Shown here in pieces: positions 17,223-26,738 of a DNA stretch of 64,000 nt (positions are counted from its first letter, which is position 1; each line of letters starts with the position of its first letter). Made by a program: the position numbers and the translations under genes. The notes below the pieces were generated by a model. That model searched no databases. It saw nothing but the letters and a program-made list of their open reading frames with translations, and was not told the origin of the DNA. Source of the DNA: Mycolicibacterium poriferae (GTDB lineage: Bacteria; Actinomycetota; Actinomycetes; Mycobacteriales; Mycobacteriaceae); contig NZ_AP022570.1 in NCBI RefSeq assembly GCF_010728325.1, forward strand, positions 1,550,001 to 1,614,000, read 5' to 3'.

Positions 17223-20200
17223 CAGTGCCCGGTCCTCTCGGCGCGCAACAGCGGTAGCCACAGCCGCGCCGCGTACGCGCCCAGCCGGGTGCGTTGGCCG
17301 TCGAACTCCTCGCCGGCCCGCACCGGCTCGAGCAGGACGTCCAATGGTGCGCCCACCCCCCAAACCCGTTGCACGGCAGGCTCGTCCTTGTCCCACTTCC
17401 ACTTCGCGGCTGCGTCACGTTCGGGGAAACCGGCGGTGTGACGCGCCTCGGCCCAGGCGTAGGACGTCTTGACGGGAAGCGGCAGCGGCTCCCTGCGGCC
17501 GGCGTCGTAGATGGCGACCAGATCCGCTAGCGCGGCGACCGCGTCGGCGGGCGCCCCGAGCAGCCGTTGCGCGGGTTCATGCCCCCGTCTGCCCCGGCCG
17601 ATCACCAGCGCTGTCCAGTCGCCACCGGGGTGGCACGCCGACAGGGCGAGCAGGGCGAGCCACGGTTCCAGCAGGTGACGACCGTCGAGTTTCGAGTAGG
17701 TCACCTCGACGATGCGCTGCCCGTGCACCCTGGGAACCGTGCCGGTGAGCCGGCGTCCGCCGCCCAGCTGCAGGTCGATGTCGAAGGCGCGGGGTTGCGA
17801 GTCGCGGTGCGGCTGTGCGGCGGCGGCGAGACGAGCCGCCTGGTCGCGCAGCTCCTGCGCCTTGCGCCAGCCCAGCCGCCCCGGCGGCAGGGAGCCGCGC
17901 CGCCACTCCATCTGGCGTGCCTGGTCGGGCGAATGACCGCGCAGCATGTCCTGCAACATCCGATCTCCGACGACCCACTCCTGCAACGCGTCGATCTCCA
18001 CGGGCATCGCGTCGGCCACGCCGTCGACGTCCCACGGCAGCGTGTAGTCCAGCGCGCGGAAGAACCCCTTCACCGGGTCTTTGACGAACGCGGTCAGGTC
18101 GCTCAGCGCGACGTCGGCGGCGACCGGTGCGGTCACCGGCCCGCTCAGGAAGCCCGGTTCGGGTCCGCGGTCCGCCGAGGCGGCCTCGGCCGCTGTCAAC
18201 GCGGTCGGGTCGAACGTGAACGGCGTGTCGGCCGGCATGCCGAGTGCACCGCGGGTCACGTTGCGAACATCGAACGGCTGCAACGGATGCCGGATGACGA
18301 TGCGGTCGCTGACGGGGTCGGCGGTGGTCCCGTCCAGCGCGTCGAGCAGCTCCACGAGCGGAACGGCGGGCGGACGGTGGGCACCGCTGTACTCGTTGGC
18401 GCCGGTGTAGGTGATCACCAACCGTTCGGTCGCCGAACAGATCGCGTCGAGCAGTAGCTGGCGGTCCTCGGAACGCGGATCGCGTTCGCCGGTCAGCGGA
18501 TCGCGGGCCAGCACGTCGTCACCATCGACGACACCGGAGCGCGGGAACACGCCGTCGTCGAGGCCGACCAGGCACACCACCCGGTGCGGCACGGCGCGCA
18601 TCGGCACCATCGTGCACACCGCCAGCGTGCCGGTGCGGAAGTTGGCCCGGGTCGGCCGCCCGCTCAGCTGGCGCTTCAGCAGTGCCCGCACGTCGGGCAA
18701 CCGCAGCACGGTCTCGGCGCGCGGACCCGCATCGGCCAGGATGGTGGCGAGCTCACGCTCCAATTGCGCAGCCTGCCAGGCATTGTCGTCGTCGACCGCG
18801 GTCAGCGCCGCGATGCCGTCAGCCACCCCGGTCAGCCACTGCCGCAGCGGCTTGGCCCCCGACAAGGCCTGAACCGTGGCTTGCAATCGCGCGACGAACT
18901 CGGCCAACCGGCCTGCCAGTTCGACACGGTTGCTGCTCACGTCGTCCAACGGCAGCGTGGTGTCCAGCCACGCCTGCGAATCATCGGACATCGCCACCCC
19001 GGCCAGGATGCGATCGATGCCGAATCGCCAAGTGTTGTGGACGAAGTCGCCGACCCCGAACGGTTCGCGGTGCGTCGAGTCGAAACCCCACCGGATGTTG
19101 GCTTCGCGCACCCAGGCCGCCACGGCGTCGAGGTCGTCGTCGGTGAACCCGAAGCGCGCCCGCACCGGCGCCGCCTCGGCCACATTGAGCACCTCACTGG
19201 CCGTGGCCCGCCCCGCGGCCAGGGCGAGCAGCTGTCCGGCCAGCCCCAGCAGCGGGTTGGTCTGGACCAGCGCCCGGTCGGCGAGCCGCACCCGGAGGTG
19301 ATGCGCCGGATGGGGATCGCCCACCACGTCAGCGAGACCGAACCCGGCCACGATCAGCGGCGCGTAGGTCTCGATGTCGGGGCACATGACCAGGATGTCG
19401 CGGGGCTGCAGCGACGGGTCGTCGGCCAGCAACCCCAACAGCACCTCGCGCAGGACGTCGACCTGGCGGGCGGCACCGTGACAGCTGTGGACCTGCACGG
19501 TACGGTCATCCGCAGCAAGCGATCGGCCTTGGGGGCGAACGGCGTTGGCGGCGAGGTCGGACTGCAGCCAGCCCAGCAGCGTGTCCGGGCGGGTCCCGCC
19601 CGGCCGGTGCTCGTCGGTGGCGCACCCGGCGGGCAGGATGCGCTGCAACTCTCTGGTATCGCGGCCCAGCGTCACCAGCAGGGGGTGCGCGGCGGCACGA
19701 TGGCTGGTGTCGTCGCGGCGCGGCACCGCACCGGAAACCTCGGTCAGTCGATCCCACAGCGCACCGCTCGGATGCGGCAGCCACAGATGCAGGTCGTGGT
19801 GCACGGACAGCGCCTCGAGCAGTTCCAGATCGGTGCGGGGCAGTCGGGTGTGACCGAACAGCGACACCCGGGCGGGCAGATCGCCGGGCGCGGTGCGCAA
19901 CCGGGCGACCGCCCGGGCGTGCCGCACGTGGGGCGGGACGGCGGCAACCCGGTCGGCCAGTTCGCGCCACAGCTGCGGCTGCCACTGCAGATCGGCCCCC
20001 AGGCCCCCGGTGTCGCCGTCGAGCCAGTCGATCAGCAGCTGCGGGCGTTGCCGGGCATACGAGGCGAACAACCCGGCCAGGCGGCGCGCCACCGCGTAGC
20101 GGCGACCCAACCGCAGTTCACGTTCCTCACCACTGTCGAAGTGCCCGAGATGGGCGGCCAGCGTCGCGCACCAGGGTGCGTCGAGACCGGCGTCGATGAC

Positions 20201-20497
20201 CTCGAGCAACGGCCACACCAATGCGTCCGGTGCCCATGGATCCTCGTCTCCGGTGCCGGTCAGCTCGGCGAGCAGCGAGCTCGGGTGGCGAAACGTCACG
20301 CCGGCGCAGACGCCGTCGCCGCCGGGGCCGGCGCCCAAGACATGGGACAGACGCTGACTGAGCCAGCGCTCCATGCCGCGCGCCGACACCAACACGAGAT
20401 CCTCGGCGAACGGATCGGCCGGAGGGGCGGCCAGCACGTCACCGAGTCCGTCGGCGAGCAGATCGGTGCGGTCGGCCCGATGGAGATGAAGCGCCAT
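17222..20497 (-). CDS. recC: Exodeoxyribonuclease V gamma subunit, RecC
   Basis: 1091 residues, similar to the roughly 1097 of M. tuberculosis. RecC is the helicase-fold scaffold that splits the DNA strands and reads recombination signals; as expected it keeps the fold but lacks intact Walker and nuclease motifs. Recognisable family segments include the N-terminal SARGMERWLSQRLSHVLG, the PRTDLELLEALSVHHDLHLW block and the C-terminal KTSYAWAEAR. First gene of the rec operon, starting at ATG 20497. Confidence 0.95.
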   Translation of the reverse strand: MALHLHRADRTDLLADGLGDVLAAPPADPFAEDLVLVSARGMERWLSQRLSHVLGAGPGGDGVCAGVTFRHPSSLLAELTGTGDEDPWAPDALVWPLLEVIDAGLDAPWCATLAAHLGHFDSGEERELRLGRRYAVARRLAGLFASYARQRPQLLIDWLDGDTGGLGADLQWQPQLWRELADRVAAVPPHVRHARAVARLRTAPGDLPARVSLFGHTRLPRTDLELLEALSVHHDLHLWLPHPSGALWDRLTEVSGAVPRRDDTSHRAAAHPLLVTLGRDTRELQRILPAGCATDEHRPGGTRPDTLLGWLQSDLAANAVRPQGRSLAADDRTVQVHSCHGAARQVDVLREVLLGLLADDPSLQPRDILVMCPDIETYAPLIVAGFGLADVVGDPHPAHHLRVRLADRALVQTNPLLGLAGQLLALAAGRATASEVLNVAEAAPVRARFGFTDDDLDAVAAWVREANIRWGFDSTHREPFGVGDFVHNTWRFGIDRILAGVAMSDDSQAWLDTTLPLDDVSSNRVELAGRLAEFVARLQATVQALSGAKPLRQWLTGVADGIAALTAVDDDNAWQAAQLERELATILADAGPRAETVLRLPDVRALLKRQLSGRPTRANFRTGTLAVCTMVPMRAVPHRVVCLVGLDDGVFPRSGVVDGDDVLARDPLTGERDPRSEDRQLLLDAICSATERLVITYTGANEYSGAHRPPAVPLVELLDALDGTTADPVSDRIVIRHPLQPFDVRNVTRGALGMPADTPFTFDPTALTAAEAASADRGPEPGFLSGPVTAPVAADVALSDLTAFVKDPVKGFFRALDYTLPWDVDGVADAMPVEIDALQEWVVGDRMLQDMLRGHSPDQARQMEWRRGSLPPGRLGWRKAQELRDQAARLAAAAQPHRDSQPRAFDIDLQLGGGRRLTGTVPRVHGQRIVEVTYSKLDGRHLLEPWLALLALSACHPGGDWTALVIGRGRRGHEPAQRLLGAPADAVAALADLVAIYDAGRREPLPLPVKTSYAWAEARHTAGFPERDAAAKWKWDKDEPAVQRVWGVGAPLDVLLEPVRAGEEFDGQRTRLGAYAARLWLPLLRAERTGH

Positions 20498-20538
20498 CGC
20501 CGTTCACAGTACGGTCACCCCGCGCGGCGGCGACCGGC

Positions 20539-21270
20539 TCAGCCCGATTCCACCACGTTGCCGACGCCCGAGTTACCGATCTGCGGCTCGCCGCTGAGGT
20601 AGGTGACCCGGTTGTCGAAACCCGACGCGGTGATGCTCTGCGCGAAGTCCACGGTCACGACGTTCTCGAACCCCGACACCGTCACAACGGCGCAGTCACC
20701 CCGGATCTCGACGGTGTTGCGCATGCCGCTGACACTCACCGCGCCGCCGGCGCAGACCACACTGCGCTGTTCGTCGATGCCGCTGACGCTCAGCGACTGA
20801 CCGGCGGCGACGGTGGGGTCGGCATCGGCTTCCACGGTGCGCGGCTCGCGCGGCTCGGCGACGGGCGTGTCGAGCCGCCCGCCGCCGCCCGCGATGGTCG
20901 GGACGGGCCCGTCGGTCCCGGGCTCGGCGTTTCGGGCGACGAGCACGGCGAACAACGCCGCCATTGCGACCACGACCACGCCGAGGACCGTCAGCGGTAC
21001 CACCCACAGCAACCGCGGACTCTTGCGCACCACGTGCTGGGGCGGCGAATAGTAGGGCGACCCCCACTGCGGACCGGAGGGAGGAGGCGCCGACCACGGC
21101 GGCTGCTGGGCATAGCCCGGGACGTCCTGATGCCGGTACTGCGCGCCGGATCCGTCGAACGAGGGTGCCGGCCGATACGGTCGGGTGCCCAGTTCGCTGG
21201 CGTCGGCCTGCTGGGCGAGTGGGCGCTCGAGGTCGCGGATGCGCGCCTCGGGGTCCCCGTCCGGCTCCAT
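20539..21270 (-). CDS. DUF3060 domain membrane-anchored protein
   Basis: 243 residues. The N-terminus carries the mycobacterial signature PEARIRDLERPLAQQADASELG, then a Pro/Tyr-rich cytoplasmic stretch, a single membrane helix around 85-110, and an extracytoplasmic beta-repeat domain (about 150-243) with recurrent VSG..N.V patterns typical of DUF3060. Function is unknown. It ends 41 bases before recC on the same strand but is probably not functionally linked. Confidence 0.8.
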   Translation of the reverse strand: MEPDGDPEARIRDLERPLAQQADASELGTRPYRPAPSFDGSGAQYRHQDVPGYAQQPPWSAPPPSGPQWGSPYYSPPQHVVRKSPRLLWVVPLTVLGVVVVAMAALFAVLVARNAEPGTDGPVPTIAGGGGRLDTPVAEPREPRTVEADADPTVAAGQSLSVSGIDEQRSVVCAGGAVSVSGMRNTVEIRGDCAVVTVSGFENVVTVDFAQSITASGFDNRVTYLSGEPQIGNSGVGNVVESG

Positions 21271-21403
21271 GCGCAGATGGTTTCACACCGATCGTCGCTG
21301 CTCAACGGTTGTTCGGCCGGCACCGTGACAGGCGATCTGACCAAAAGCTGACACCCACGCCGCGTCAGGGTTCGCCGCACCGGCGCGGTGGTATTCCTCG
21401 GAC

Positions 21404-22507
21404 ATGGTGGCGGCAGGTCTGGTGGCCATCGGCAGTGGCCCTGCCGGTGTCAGCGCGGCGGAGACGTTCCGCGCCCGGCACCGCAACATTCCGGTGCGCA
21501 TCCTCTCCAGCGACCCCGCCCTGCCCTACGCCAAGCCGCCGCTGAGCAAGCAGTTCCTGTGCGGGCGGCCCGCCGACCTCGACCTGCACAGTGAGGGCTG
21601 GTTCGAGCGCAACCGCATCGACCTGCTCCGCGGTGTGACGGTGCAACGCATCGACGTCGACGCCCAGGAGGTCGTCACCGCGGGCGGCGCCCGCTACCCC
21701 TACTGGCATCTGGTCATCGCCTCCGGTGCCGCCCCCGTACCACCGGCCGTGCCCGGCGGCCGCAACGCGCAGCCGCTGCGCTCGTTCGCCGATGCGGTGG
21801 CGTTGAAGATGGCGGCACGGCACGCCGGCACCGCCGTGGTGATCGGTGCGGGTCTGATCGGCTGTGAGGCCGCGGGCTGTCTGGCCGCGCTCGGGGTGGC
21901 CACCACCGTCGTCGCGCCCGAACCGGTGCCGCTGCTGCGACGGTTCGGTGTCGACGTCGGCGAGCGGGTGGTCAAGATGCTCTTCGACGCCGGGGTGCGC
22001 TTCGTCGGATCTGCCGATGTCACGGCGGTCGTGGAGTCCGGCGTGGTTCTCGCCGGCGGTGAGAATGTCGACGGAGACGTCGTCGTGGCGGCAACCGGGG
22101 TGCGGCCCGACGTCCGGCTCGCCGCCGAGGCCGGCTTGAGCATCCGCGCCGGACGGATCGTCGTCGACGAGCAGATGCGCACGTCGGCGCGCAACATCTA
22201 CGCTGCCGGCGATGTCACGCTGGCCTACAACGTCGCCGCCGGCCGGCAGGTCGTCTCCGAGCACTGGCGCGACGCGGCCCTGCAGGGACGCGTCGCCGGC
22301 CTGACCGCCGCCGGGGTCTCCGCACAGTGGGACACCGCAAGCGGGTTCTCGTGCACGATAGGCACATCCCGGTTGGCCTACCGCGGATGGGGAGGCCCCT
22401 ACGAGCGATGCCGTGTGGTGGATCAGCGCGACGGTTTCGTCGCGACCTACCACGACGGCGGCGACATCGTGGGCCGGCTGGTCGCTACAACCAGTCCCGT
22501 TTCCTGA
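21404..22507 (+). CDS. FAD-dependent pyridine nucleotide-disulfide oxidoreductase (ferredoxin reductase-like)
   Basis: 367 residues with two dinucleotide folds: FAD motif AIGSGPAGVSAAE at about 8-20, NAD(P) motif VIGAGLIGCEAAG around 146-158, and the second FAD motif NIYAAGDVTLAYN near 265. The layout, with VRILSSDPALPYAKPPLSK near the N-terminus, is that of rubredoxin/ferredoxin reductases of oxygenase systems. No ferredoxin or oxygenase lies next to it. No ribosome site precedes the ATG, but TATTCC ends six bases before it, so a leaderless mRNA is possible. Its 3' end overlaps the convergent corA-like gene by 23 bases. Confidence 0.82.
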   Translation: MVAAGLVAIGSGPAGVSAAETFRARHRNIPVRILSSDPALPYAKPPLSKQFLCGRPADLDLHSEGWFERNRIDLLRGVTVQRIDVDAQEVVTAGGARYPYWHLVIASGAAPVPPAVPGGRNAQPLRSFADAVALKMAARHAGTAVVIGAGLIGCEAAGCLAALGVATTVVAPEPVPLLRRFGVDVGERVVKMLFDAGVRFVGSADVTAVVESGVVLAGGENVDGDVVVAATGVRPDVRLAAEAGLSIRAGRIVVDEQMRTSARNIYAAGDVTLAYNVAAGRQVVSEHWRDAALQGRVAGLTAAGVSAQWDTASGFSCTIGTSRLAYRGWGGPYERCRVVDQRDGFVATYHDGGDIVGRLVATTSPVS

Positions 22508-23474
22508 ACATCACGAACAGCACGATCACCAACAGCACGATGACCGCCGAGCTGGTCACGAAACCGCCGACCGTGTCGATGCCCGGATAATCGACATTCT
22601 GGCCGTAGAAGCCGGTGATCGCGGTGGGCACAGCGATGATCGCGGCCCACCCCGTGAGCTTCTTCATCACCACGTTCAGGCGGGCGTCCTGCATCGACAG
22701 GTTCGTCTCGAACACCGTGGTGACCATGTCGCGCAGCGACTCCGTCCACTCCGAGGCGCGCAGCACGTGGTCGTAGAGATCGGCGTAGACCGGGTCGAGC
22801 TCGGGAGCCGTCTTCGCGTCCATCCGGCGGTGCTGGATCACCGTGACCACCTCGCGCATCGGCAGCACGACGCGGCGCAGCGCGACCAGGTCTTTGCGCA
22901 ACTGAAATGTCCTGCGCTGCAGGTCTGCCCGGGCCGACCCGTCGAACAGGTCGTCCTCCAGACCCTCGATGCCGTCATCGAGAGCCTGGACGGCGTCGAA
23001 ATGACCGTCGACGATGACGTCGAGCAGCCCGTGCACGAGCGAGCCGACTCCGTACTCCTGACCGCCGAGTTCGTCGAATCGGCGTGAGACGGTGTCGATG
23101 TCGAAGTGCGGCGACAGTCGCACCGTGATCAGGCCGCGAGGAAGCACGAACCCGGAGATGCGGTGGATCTCCAGGGTGGATTCCGACATGTCCTCCGGCG
23201 CCGGCGACTTGACCGTCACGCCGTAGACGGTGAAGAACGTGTGCGTCTTGTAGACGACGGCCTTGGTGCGTTCGGCGTCGGCGAGCGCATCCTCGACCGC
23301 CCACGCATTGAGGGCGAGCTCGTCGCCCAGGTCGGTGAGGATCTCGTGGTCTGGGTCGTAGATGTCGCACCACACCAACGTGTCCTCGGCGGCCAGGCAG
23401 TCCGATATCTCGCTGAAGACGAAGTCGTCGACGGGCTTGCCGTGCCGCCAGACCCGGCCGCGGACATGTGTCAC
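22485..23474 (-). CDS. CorA-family divalent metal transporter with YGQN in place of YGMN
   Basis: About 329 residues from the GTG at 23474. A large cytoplasmic N-terminal domain and long helix (with ALDDGIEGLEDDLFDG) lead to two C-terminal membrane helices and the basic tail FRKRDWL, as in CorA channels. The selectivity loop reads ITGFYGQNVDYPG; the nearly invariant Met of the GMN motif is replaced by Gln. GMN governs Mg2+ selectivity, so this protein may move another ion or conduct differently. A GTG at 23606 would add 44 residues, but that stretch has unusually AT-rich third codon positions and is probably not coding. This is not the Rv1239c-type CorA. Confidence 0.82.
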   Translation of the reverse strand: MTHVRGRVWRHGKPVDDFVFSEISDCLAAEDTLVWCDIYDPDHEILTDLGDELALNAWAVEDALADAERTKAVVYKTHTFFTVYGVTVKSPAPEDMSESTLEIHRISGFVLPRGLITVRLSPHFDIDTVSRRFDELGGQEYGVGSLVHGLLDVIVDGHFDAVQALDDGIEGLEDDLFDGSARADLQRRTFQLRKDLVALRRVVLPMREVVTVIQHRRMDAKTAPELDPVYADLYDHVLRASEWTESLRDMVTTVFETNLSMQDARLNVVMKKLTGWAAIIAVPTAITGFYGQNVDYPGIDTVGGFVTSSAVIVLLVIVLFVMFRKRDWL

Positions 23475-23606
23475 CGCACCATCATCGCCGACGCTGCTGG
23501 GGCTGGGCGCGCTGTGTGAGAAGTCAGGGCTGCGATCGGGCCTGCGATCACAGCCAGGAATCCTATTCCGCGTGGGCTGGCCCGCCGATACCTGGCCCGC
23601 CGACAC

Positions 23607-24308
23607 CTAGCCGAGCGTGAACTCCTGGGCCAGGCCGTCGATTCCGGCCCGGATGGCGTTGAGCGCGGACTCGCGCGCCTTGAGTTTGGTGGCCAGATGA
23701 GCTCCGGCGTTCAGCGTCGTGGCCGCCTCCTGGGCCACCTGCTGGGCCCGGGACAGGACCTGGTCGGCGTCGACGATCTCGTCGAGCCAGCCAGCCGCAA
23801 TCGCCTCGTCCCCGACATAGGTCGATGCCAGGGCCGTGGCGCGTTGGAACGCCGCCGGGGTCAACCGCATCCGCATCATCTCGATGGCCGAGATCGGGAT
23901 GGTCATGCCGATCGCCACCTCGATGGCCTGGCATCGCGACTTCGGGCCGCCGACGCGGTGATCGGCCGAGCACAGCAGAAACGAGCCCATCGCGATGGCC
24001 GGCCCGGTCGCGGCGATGATCACCGGCACCGGGAAGGTCAACGTCCGCACCGACAGTTCGAACCCGCCCGAGAGCATGCCCAGCGCTGCCGCCGGGTCAC
24101 CGGACTGGAACACCGCCAGGTCGAACCCGCCGCTGAACACCCGCGAGTTTCCCGCCAGCACCACAGCCTTGGCGGAGTCCGCCTCGGCCCGGTCCAGCGC
24201 TTCGTTGATGGCGCTCTGCATGGCGGGCCCGAGGACGTTGACCTTGCCGTCGTCCAGAGCGATGGTCGCCACGGAGTCCGCGAGTTCGTAGGAAACGATG
24301 CCGGTCAT
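23607..24308 (-). CDS. echA3: Enoyl-CoA hydratase/isomerase family protein, EchA3
   Basis: 233 residues, the length of M. tuberculosis EchA3 (231) and in the same place next to recC. Crotonase-fold features: DDGKVNVLGPAMQ, GNSRVFSGGFDL for the first oxyanion-hole segment, and GPAIAMGSFLLCSADHRVG for the second. The segment EVAIGMTIPISAIEMMRMRLTP is typical of EchA3. It probably acts on acyl-CoA intermediates in lipid catabolism, though short crotonases of this type may catalyse other reactions. Start ATG at 24308 after an AGGAGG-like site. Confidence 0.88.
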   Translation of the reverse strand: MTGIVSYELADSVATIALDDGKVNVLGPAMQSAINEALDRAEADSAKAVVLAGNSRVFSGGFDLAVFQSGDPAAALGMLSGGFELSVRTLTFPVPVIIAATGPAIAMGSFLLCSADHRVGGPKSRCQAIEVAIGMTIPISAIEMMRMRLTPAAFQRATALASTYVGDEAIAAGWLDEIVDADQVLSRAQQVAQEAATTLNAGAHLATKLKARESALNAIRAGIDGLAQEFTLG

Positions 24309-24383
24309 GGTCCTCCTGTCGGGTTCAGCCGGACCGAACGTAGCAGCGGTCTCGCCGTCGGCGCCCCCGGGGTGACGAGCCGT

Positions 24384-25418
24384 TCAGCCAGAGCCCACCA
24401 GCTGCGGTCCGCGCACCTCCACCGGATCAGCCAGCCGTTCGGCCCGGGCGGCCCATTCCGGGTCGGCCCACACGAAGTGGGCCGGCAACCGCCGCCAGTA
24501 GGACGGGTGTGCCCGCAGGTATGTCTGCACACTCGCGTGGACTGACGCGCCGGCGGGCACTCGGGCGCCGGGCAGCGGACGCAGATGAGCGGGGGCGGCG
24601 TCGGCGAGATCCGGCGCCGGCGCGCCGTGGGCCCGGACTGACGGATCGATCACCGCGCCGGCGCGAACCGCGCCGTCGAGCACCCAGTCCAGGGACAGCT
24701 CGGCCAGCGCCGCAAAGGCATGCGGGCCGCCCGCCACGTCGCAGTGCGCTCCGCGGAACCAGACCTCCTCGATGTCAGGCGAATCGGGACTGACAGTCGG
24801 GGTGAGCCCCTGGGCGCTGCCGTCGATGGCGCGGGCATGACGTGCGCCGCGCACTGTGGGCAACGGTTCGGAGGCACGCGCCCGGGCCTCACCGGGGATG
24901 GGAGTGCTGTCCCACAGACCCAGATAGGCGACCTCGACGGCCACGTCGTCGCCGCCGGAGATCTGTCCGGCCAACTCTCGCACCCGCTGCCAGTCCGACG
25001 GTTCGCGCGGCGTACGCGGCACGGCGTAGGTGGCCAGTACGTACTGGCGGAACTCGGCCGTCGTCCACCCGGTCAGCTCGGCGGCGCGCAACACCCCCAC
25101 GGCGCCGACGAGGCGGGCCAGGGCCTGGGCACACGCGGCTCCGCGTCCGGAGCCGAACAGGAAGAGGCGGTCGCCGGGCGACCAGCGCTCGACGAGCACG
25201 GTGTAGGCGGCGGCGACGCTGGCGCGCGCCGAGTCCAGGCGCGTACGGCGGGACGTGAACCGGTGGGCGTCCGTGGGGGAGGGACACCACCACACCATCT
25301 GCCGGTCGTCGGCGACGAGGAGTTCGGTCAACGCGGCGGCATTGGTGGCAGCACCCGACGAGGCCCCCGGGCCGCGCCGATCACGGACACGGTCGAAACA
25401 CAGCGCGATGTTCTTCAC
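24384..25418 (-). CDS. DUF2235 (alpha/beta hydrolase-like) domain protein
   Basis: 344 residues from GTG 25418, with GGGGG about 6 bases upstream. KNIALCFD at the N-terminus, RLFLFGSGRGAACAQALARLVG (a GxSxG-like element reading GSGRG) and VWFRGAHCDVAGG match the DUF2235 pattern, a family that includes Tle1-type phospholipases. The usual N-terminal FDGT reads FDRV. Whether it is an active lipase is open. It occupies the place of Rv0633c and may be co-transcribed with the DUF2510 protein gene 38 bases upstream. Confidence 0.7.
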   Translation of the reverse strand: MKNIALCFDRVRDRRGPGASSGAATNAAALTELLVADDRQMVWWCPSPTDAHRFTSRRTRLDSARASVAAAYTVLVERWSPGDRLFLFGSGRGAACAQALARLVGAVGVLRAAELTGWTTAEFRQYVLATYAVPRTPREPSDWQRVRELAGQISGGDDVAVEVAYLGLWDSTPIPGEARARASEPLPTVRGARHARAIDGSAQGLTPTVSPDSPDIEEVWFRGAHCDVAGGPHAFAALAELSLDWVLDGAVRAGAVIDPSVRAHGAPAPDLADAAPAHLRPLPGARVPAGASVHASVQTYLRAHPSYWRRLPAHFVWADPEWAARAERLADPVEVRGPQLVGSG

Positions 25419-25456
25419 GAAGACCCCCGACGTGAGACTGCTGACGGCGCCGGGTC

Positions 25457-25804
25457 CTACTTTGCCAGAATCACCTGCTCGCAGAGGGTGCTTCCGGGCA
25501 GATCGACGGCTGCGGGGACGGCGGTGTCCCGGTTCGCGGCGGCGGGGACGACCATCGAGGTGTCCCCGACGCTGCATGCCGCGTAGATGATCAGCGCGAG
25601 CAGCACCGCCAGCAGCCCGAGGCAGATCACCAGGTAGCGCACCAGCAAGGTGTGCCTGCCGTCGTCGAGTGCCGGGCGCGGAGGTGGCGGTGCCGCCCGG
25701 TATCCGGTCCAGGTGTGGCCGTCCCAGTAGCGGTGCCCACCCGACCCGTTCGGGTCGGGATACCAGCCGGCAGACACGTGCGGCTGGTCTCCGTCGGGCG
25801 GCAT
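25457..25804 (-). CDS. Small DUF2510 membrane protein
   Basis: 115 residues. The N-terminal SAGWYPDPNGSGGHRYWDGHTWT is a classic DUF2510 motif, a short cytoplasmic module found near actinobacterial membrane and secretion proteins. A single helix follows at about 55-77, then a short outer tail with two cysteines. GGAGAAAG lies about 7 bases before the ATG at 25804; a GTG one codon earlier is possible. It sits 16 bases after the MBL-fold gene on the same strand. Confidence 0.75.
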   Translation of the reverse strand: MPPDGDQPHVSAGWYPDPNGSGGHRYWDGHTWTGYRAAPPPPRPALDDGRHTLLVRYLVICLGLLAVLLALIIYAACSVGDTSMVVPAAANRDTAVPAAVDLPGSTLCEQVILAK

Positions 25805-25820
25805 CACCGCTTTCTCCGGA

Positions 25821-26537
25821 TCAGCCGCCCATCAACATGCGCCACTGGTCCAGGTTGCCCGCCCGGTAGACGTAGTTGCTGTCACGCACCTCCGACAGTG
25901 CAGCGCTCGGCTCCGCCGAGTACCAGTGGCCGGGGAAAACCGTCGGATCGCCGGGCAGGTGCGCCAGCGCCTGCAGGCTGCGGAACATGTCGTCGACGTT
26001 GCCGCCGGGGAAGTCGGTGCGGCCGCAACCCTCCAGGAACAGGGTGTCGCCGGCGACCAGCCGACCGTCGAGCAGGAAGCACTGGCTGCCCGGCGTGTGG
26101 CCCGGGGTGTGCAGCAGCTCGATGTCGATGTCGCCGACGAGGACCTTGTCACCGTGTTCGTGCGCGGTCAGCTCACTGCGTGCGATCCCGGTGACCTTGG
26201 CCACCCAGTCAGCCTCGTGGACGTTGACGTGCACCGGAAGGCTGACCCGCTCGAGCAGCTCGGCCAGCCCCTTCAGCGTGAACCCCATCATCGAGCCGCC
26301 GACGTGGTCGGGGTGGTGGTGGGTCACCAGCACCCCGGACAGATGCATGCCGTCGGCCTCGAGGACGTCCACGAGATCCTGCGCCGCGTAGGCGGGATCC
26401 ACCACGACGGTGTCACCGGTCTGCCGGTCCCCGATCAGGTAGGCGAAGTTGCGCATCTGCTGGGCGATCATGTCGCCGGCCGCGAAGTCGCGGCCCGACA
26501 GCAGCTGCCGGAAGTAGAGACGCTCGGTGTCGGCCAT
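25821..26537 (-). CDS. MBL-fold metallo-hydrolase (glyoxalase II-like, Rv0634c orthologue)
   Basis: 238 residues. The binuclear metal motif THHHPDHVGG is at about 78-87, with further ligands in HTPGHTPGSQCF, AGDTLF and FPGHWYS, the full set of glyoxalase II-type enzymes that hydrolyse thioesters or related substrates. The start MADTERLYF at 26537 was chosen; an earlier in-frame ATG is six codons upstream. It is the conserved gene before tRNA-Thr in mycobacteria. The natural thiol substrate cannot be read from sequence. Confidence 0.88.
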   Translation of the reverse strand: MADTERLYFRQLLSGRDFAAGDMIAQQMRNFAYLIGDRQTGDTVVVDPAYAAQDLVDVLEADGMHLSGVLVTHHHPDHVGGSMMGFTLKGLAELLERVSLPVHVNVHEADWVAKVTGIARSELTAHEHGDKVLVGDIDIELLHTPGHTPGSQCFLLDGRLVAGDTLFLEGCGRTDFPGGNVDDMFRSLQALAHLPGDPTVFPGHWYSAEPSAALSEVRDSNYVYRAGNLDQWRMLMGG

Positions 26538-26676
26538 ACCGGCCAGCGTATGCATCCGCGGGCCACCGAATCGAGATCAGGGTCGCCCGGCACACCGAAC
26601 GAAACCCTCGTCCGGCTCGCATGAATGGGCGCCGACAGCCCGATCACCCGCCCGACGAGCGGCAACGACCAGCGGT

Positions 26677-26706
26677 TTGGCGCCTGAAACCGGGAGAATG
26701 TACCCT
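26677..26706 (+). promoter_or_regulatory. Probable promoter of the tRNA-Thr/tRNA-Met/rpmG transcript
   Basis: TTGGCG (26677-26682) and TACCCT (26701-26706) are separated by 18 bases. Transcription would start near 26713, about 26 bases before the mature 5' end of tRNA-Thr. Spacing and box quality fit a SigA-type promoter. Confidence 0.45.
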
Positions 26707-26738
26707 CTTTAAGGCCCGCCACTCGACGGTGGGTCGCG

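Noticed and set aside
14919..20602. Long plus-strand frames opposite recB and recC
   Set aside because: Antisense shadows; recC-recB-recD are certain from motifs, lengths and synteny.
23475..23606. 44-codon N-terminal extension of the CorA-like protein
   Set aside because: Contains several codons rare in this genome (AGG, AAT, ATT, TGT) in a row; GTG 23474 begins the family-like sequence.
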